This document shows positions 62,602 through 64,000 of a DNA stretch of 64,000 bases, one piece after another. Origin of the DNA: Petrolisthes cinctipes (taxonomy: Eukaryota > Arthropoda > Malacostraca > Decapoda > Porcellanidae); the NCBI GenBank assembly GCA_033782935.1, contig JAWQEG010000133.1:310001-374000 (forward strand), given 5' to 3'. The position numbers and the translations under genes are program-made. Below the pieces are notes generated by a model. The model had not been told where the DNA came from. It did no database searches and worked only from the letters and a program-made list of their open reading frames with translations. Within the stretch, counting starts at the first letter, position 1. Each line of letters starts with the position of its first letter.

Positions 62602-64000
62602 TGGGGTCCCAGAAGCGATCTGTACATGCCTACTCCGTGTTGGAGTATTTTCAAAATACAGGCCCAAAACATACAGAAAATCGATATTTTAGGTGCCCAA
62701 AAGTCGATAAGTGCATGCATCTTCTATACCCGTTTATATCTCAAATTCAGGCTCCAAATACCCGAAAATTCGATATTTTTTGGTCCCAGAAGCGATCTGT
62801 ACATGGCTACACAGATACAGGCCCAAAACATGCTGAAAATTGATATTTTAGGTGCCCAAAGTCAATATGTGTATGTATCTTCTGCAACCGTTTATATCCC
62901 AAATTCAACCTCAAAACACCCGAAAATTCGATATTTTTGGGTTCCAGAAGCGATTTGTACATGCCTACTCAGTGCTAGAATGTTTTTAAAATATAGGCTC
63001 AAAACATACTAAAAATCGATATTTTAAGTGTCCAAAGTCGATATGTGCATGCATCTTCTGTAACCGTTTATATATCAAATTCAGGCTCAAAACACCCGAA
63101 AATTCGATATTTTCGGGTCCCAGAAGCGATCTGTACATGCTTACTCCGTGTTAGAGTATTTTCAATATACAGGCCCAAAACATACTGAAAATCGATCTTT
63201 TAGGTGCCCAAAAGTCAATATGTGGATGCATCTTCTGTACCCGTTTATATTTCAAATTCAGGCTCCAAACACCCGAAAATTCGATATTTTGGGGTCCCAG
63301 AAGCGATCTGTACTTGCCTACTCCGTTTTAGAGTATTTTCAAAATACAGGCCCAAAACATGCTGAAAATCGATATTTTAGGTGCCCAAAGTCAATATGTG
63401 CATGCATTTTCTGTACCCGTTTATATCTCAAATTCAGGCTCAAAACACCCGAATAATCGAAATTTTTGGGTCTCAGAAGCAATCTGAACATGCTTACACA
63501 ATGCTAGAATACATTCAAAATATAGGGCCAAAACATCCTGAAAAACGATACTTCAGGTGACCAAAGTCGATATGTGAATGTATCTTCAGTACCGGTTTCT
63601 ATCTCAAATTCAGGCTCAAAACACCCGAAAATTTTATATTTTTGGGTCCTAGAAGCGATCTGTACATGCCTACTCATAGTTTGAATTTTTTTTGAAGATA
63701 CAGACCCAAAACATGCTCAAAATCGATATTTTAGGTGCCCAAAAGTCGATATGTGCATGCATCTTCTGTACCCGTTTATATCTCAAATTCAGGCTCAAAA
63801 CACCCGAAAATTCGATAATTTTGGGTCCCAGAAGCGATCTGTACATGCCTACGCAGTGCTAGAATATTTTCAAAATACAGGCCCAAAACATGCTAAAAAT
63901 CGATATTATAGGTGCCCAAAGTCGATATCTCAAATTCAGGCCCAAAACACCTGAAAATTCGATATTTTGGGGTCCCAGAAGCGATTTGTACATGCCTACT
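62602..64000. repeat. Right-end mixed monomers, array continues past window
   Basis: Full, 158 and 147 bp units follow the last H unit. A single module D tail monomer (GGTCTCAGAAGCAATC, ACAATGCTAG, CTTCAGGTGACC) occurs at about 63,470-63,610. One monomer near 63,682 has TTTGAATTTTTTTTGAAG, a small T expansion. The window ends inside a second half-monomer at TACATGCCTACT, with no transition to other sequence. Confidence 0.85.

Larger units (their letters stand above)
1..64000. repeat. Tandem satellite array, about 176 bp monomer, filling the window
   Basis: Every stretch of the window is a copy of one tandem unit. Landmarks recur in fixed order: AAAATCGATATTTT, GGTGCCCAAAGTCGATATG, TGCATGCATCTTCTG, CCCGTTTATATCTCAAATTC, ACACCCGAAAATTCGATA, GGGTCCCAGAAGCGATCTG, TACATGCCTACTC and GGCCCAAAACATGCT. 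Most units are 176-177 bp, for example between the ATGCT words at 9,621, 9,797 and 9,973. With two shorter classes present, I estimate about 370-380 units. All copies read in the same direction and I found no inverted monomer. A hand count of a representative 176 bp unit gives 69 G/C bases. ClaI (ATCGAT), SphI (GCATGC), NsiI (ATGCAT) and BsrGI (TGTACA) sites recur in most monomers. A role in centromeric or other heterochromatin is inferred from array type and monomer length only; the family is not recognised. Confidence 0.98.

Noticed and set aside
1..64000. Hundreds of overlapping open frames of 60-202 codons on both strands
   Set aside because: They all translate the same monomer in different frames, overlap each other, begin at the same repeat words (ATGCTGAAAATCG, ATGTGCATGCATC) and end at monomer-fixed stops. 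The 176 bp period shifts frame every unit. There is no gene structure, so none is annotated as a CDS.
1..64000. CRISPR array or phase-variable repeat locus
   Set aside because: Repeats are 147-177 bp and contiguous, without unique spacers between short direct repeats, and there are no cas-like genes.
1..64000. Gene for a tandem-repeat protein (ankyrin, PPR or silk-like)
   Set aside because: Frames do not persist across full-length monomers, stops occur at fixed positions, and substitutions fall across all codon positions as far as I can see by eye.
1..64000. Ribosomal, tRNA or small RNA genes
   Set aside because: I saw no conserved rRNA words, tRNA box A/B arrangement or other non-satellite sequence anywhere in the window.

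Overview
The whole 64 kb window is satellite DNA. It is one uninterrupted head-to-tail array of an AT-rich tandem repeat with a monomer of about 176-177 bp. A hand count of a representative monomer gives about 39% GC. All monomers lie in the same orientation, and both window ends cut through a monomer, so the array continues on both sides. I see no gene, RNA gene, transposon, CRISPR array or other unique sequence. The overlapping open frames throughout are by-products of the repeat. The array type, nucleosome-scale monomer and higher-order structure point to a eukaryotic chromosome, most plausibly centromeric, pericentromeric or other constitutive heterochromatin. I do not recognise the satellite family and cannot name the organism or kingdom.

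Monomer structure. The 176 bp unit is itself an ancient dimer of two diverged halves of about 87 and 89 bp. Both halves start with an AAAA(T)TCGATATTTT block and end with AGGC(T/C)CAAAACA. Three size classes recur: the full 176-177 bp monomer, a 147 bp class lacking 29 bp in the first half, and a 158-159 bp class lacking 18 bp in the second half. Each short class has one consistent deletion junction, so each probably arose once and was then spread by recombination. Full monomers often carry a perfect 7-bp-arm dyad (ATATTTTCAAAATAT).

Layout. 1-3.1 kb: full-length, mutually diverged monomers without short classes. 3.1-13 kb: mixed classes with several duplications of about 0.3-0.7 kb (offsets 1,157, 1,316 and 1,825 bp). 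13.05-24.7 kb: four related multi-kb blocks starting near 13.05, 16.79, 20.89 and 23.40 kb. 24.69-34.97 kb: a near-identical 5,554-bp-period duplication. 34.97-41.5 kb: older mixed repeats with a 2,342-bp offset duplication. 41.5-43.8 kb: a 1,196-bp tandem duplication. 44.23-62.60 kb: two near-identical 9,187-bp higher-order units, each an A (5,432 bp) plus a shortened B (3,755 bp), giving A-B-A-B. 62.6-64 kb: mixed monomers.

A diverged module of about 1.4-1.6 kb, most copies of which carry a poly-T monomer, recurs eight times and acts as a landmark. The picture is repeated unequal exchange and conversion in monomer register, with the most recent amplification on the right and the oldest-looking sequence on the left. 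No gene system is encoded. The interest lies in the satellite family and its nested higher-order structure. All coordinates come from reading and aligning by eye, so repeat boundaries are good to about 10-50 bp unless a diagnostic base is cited.
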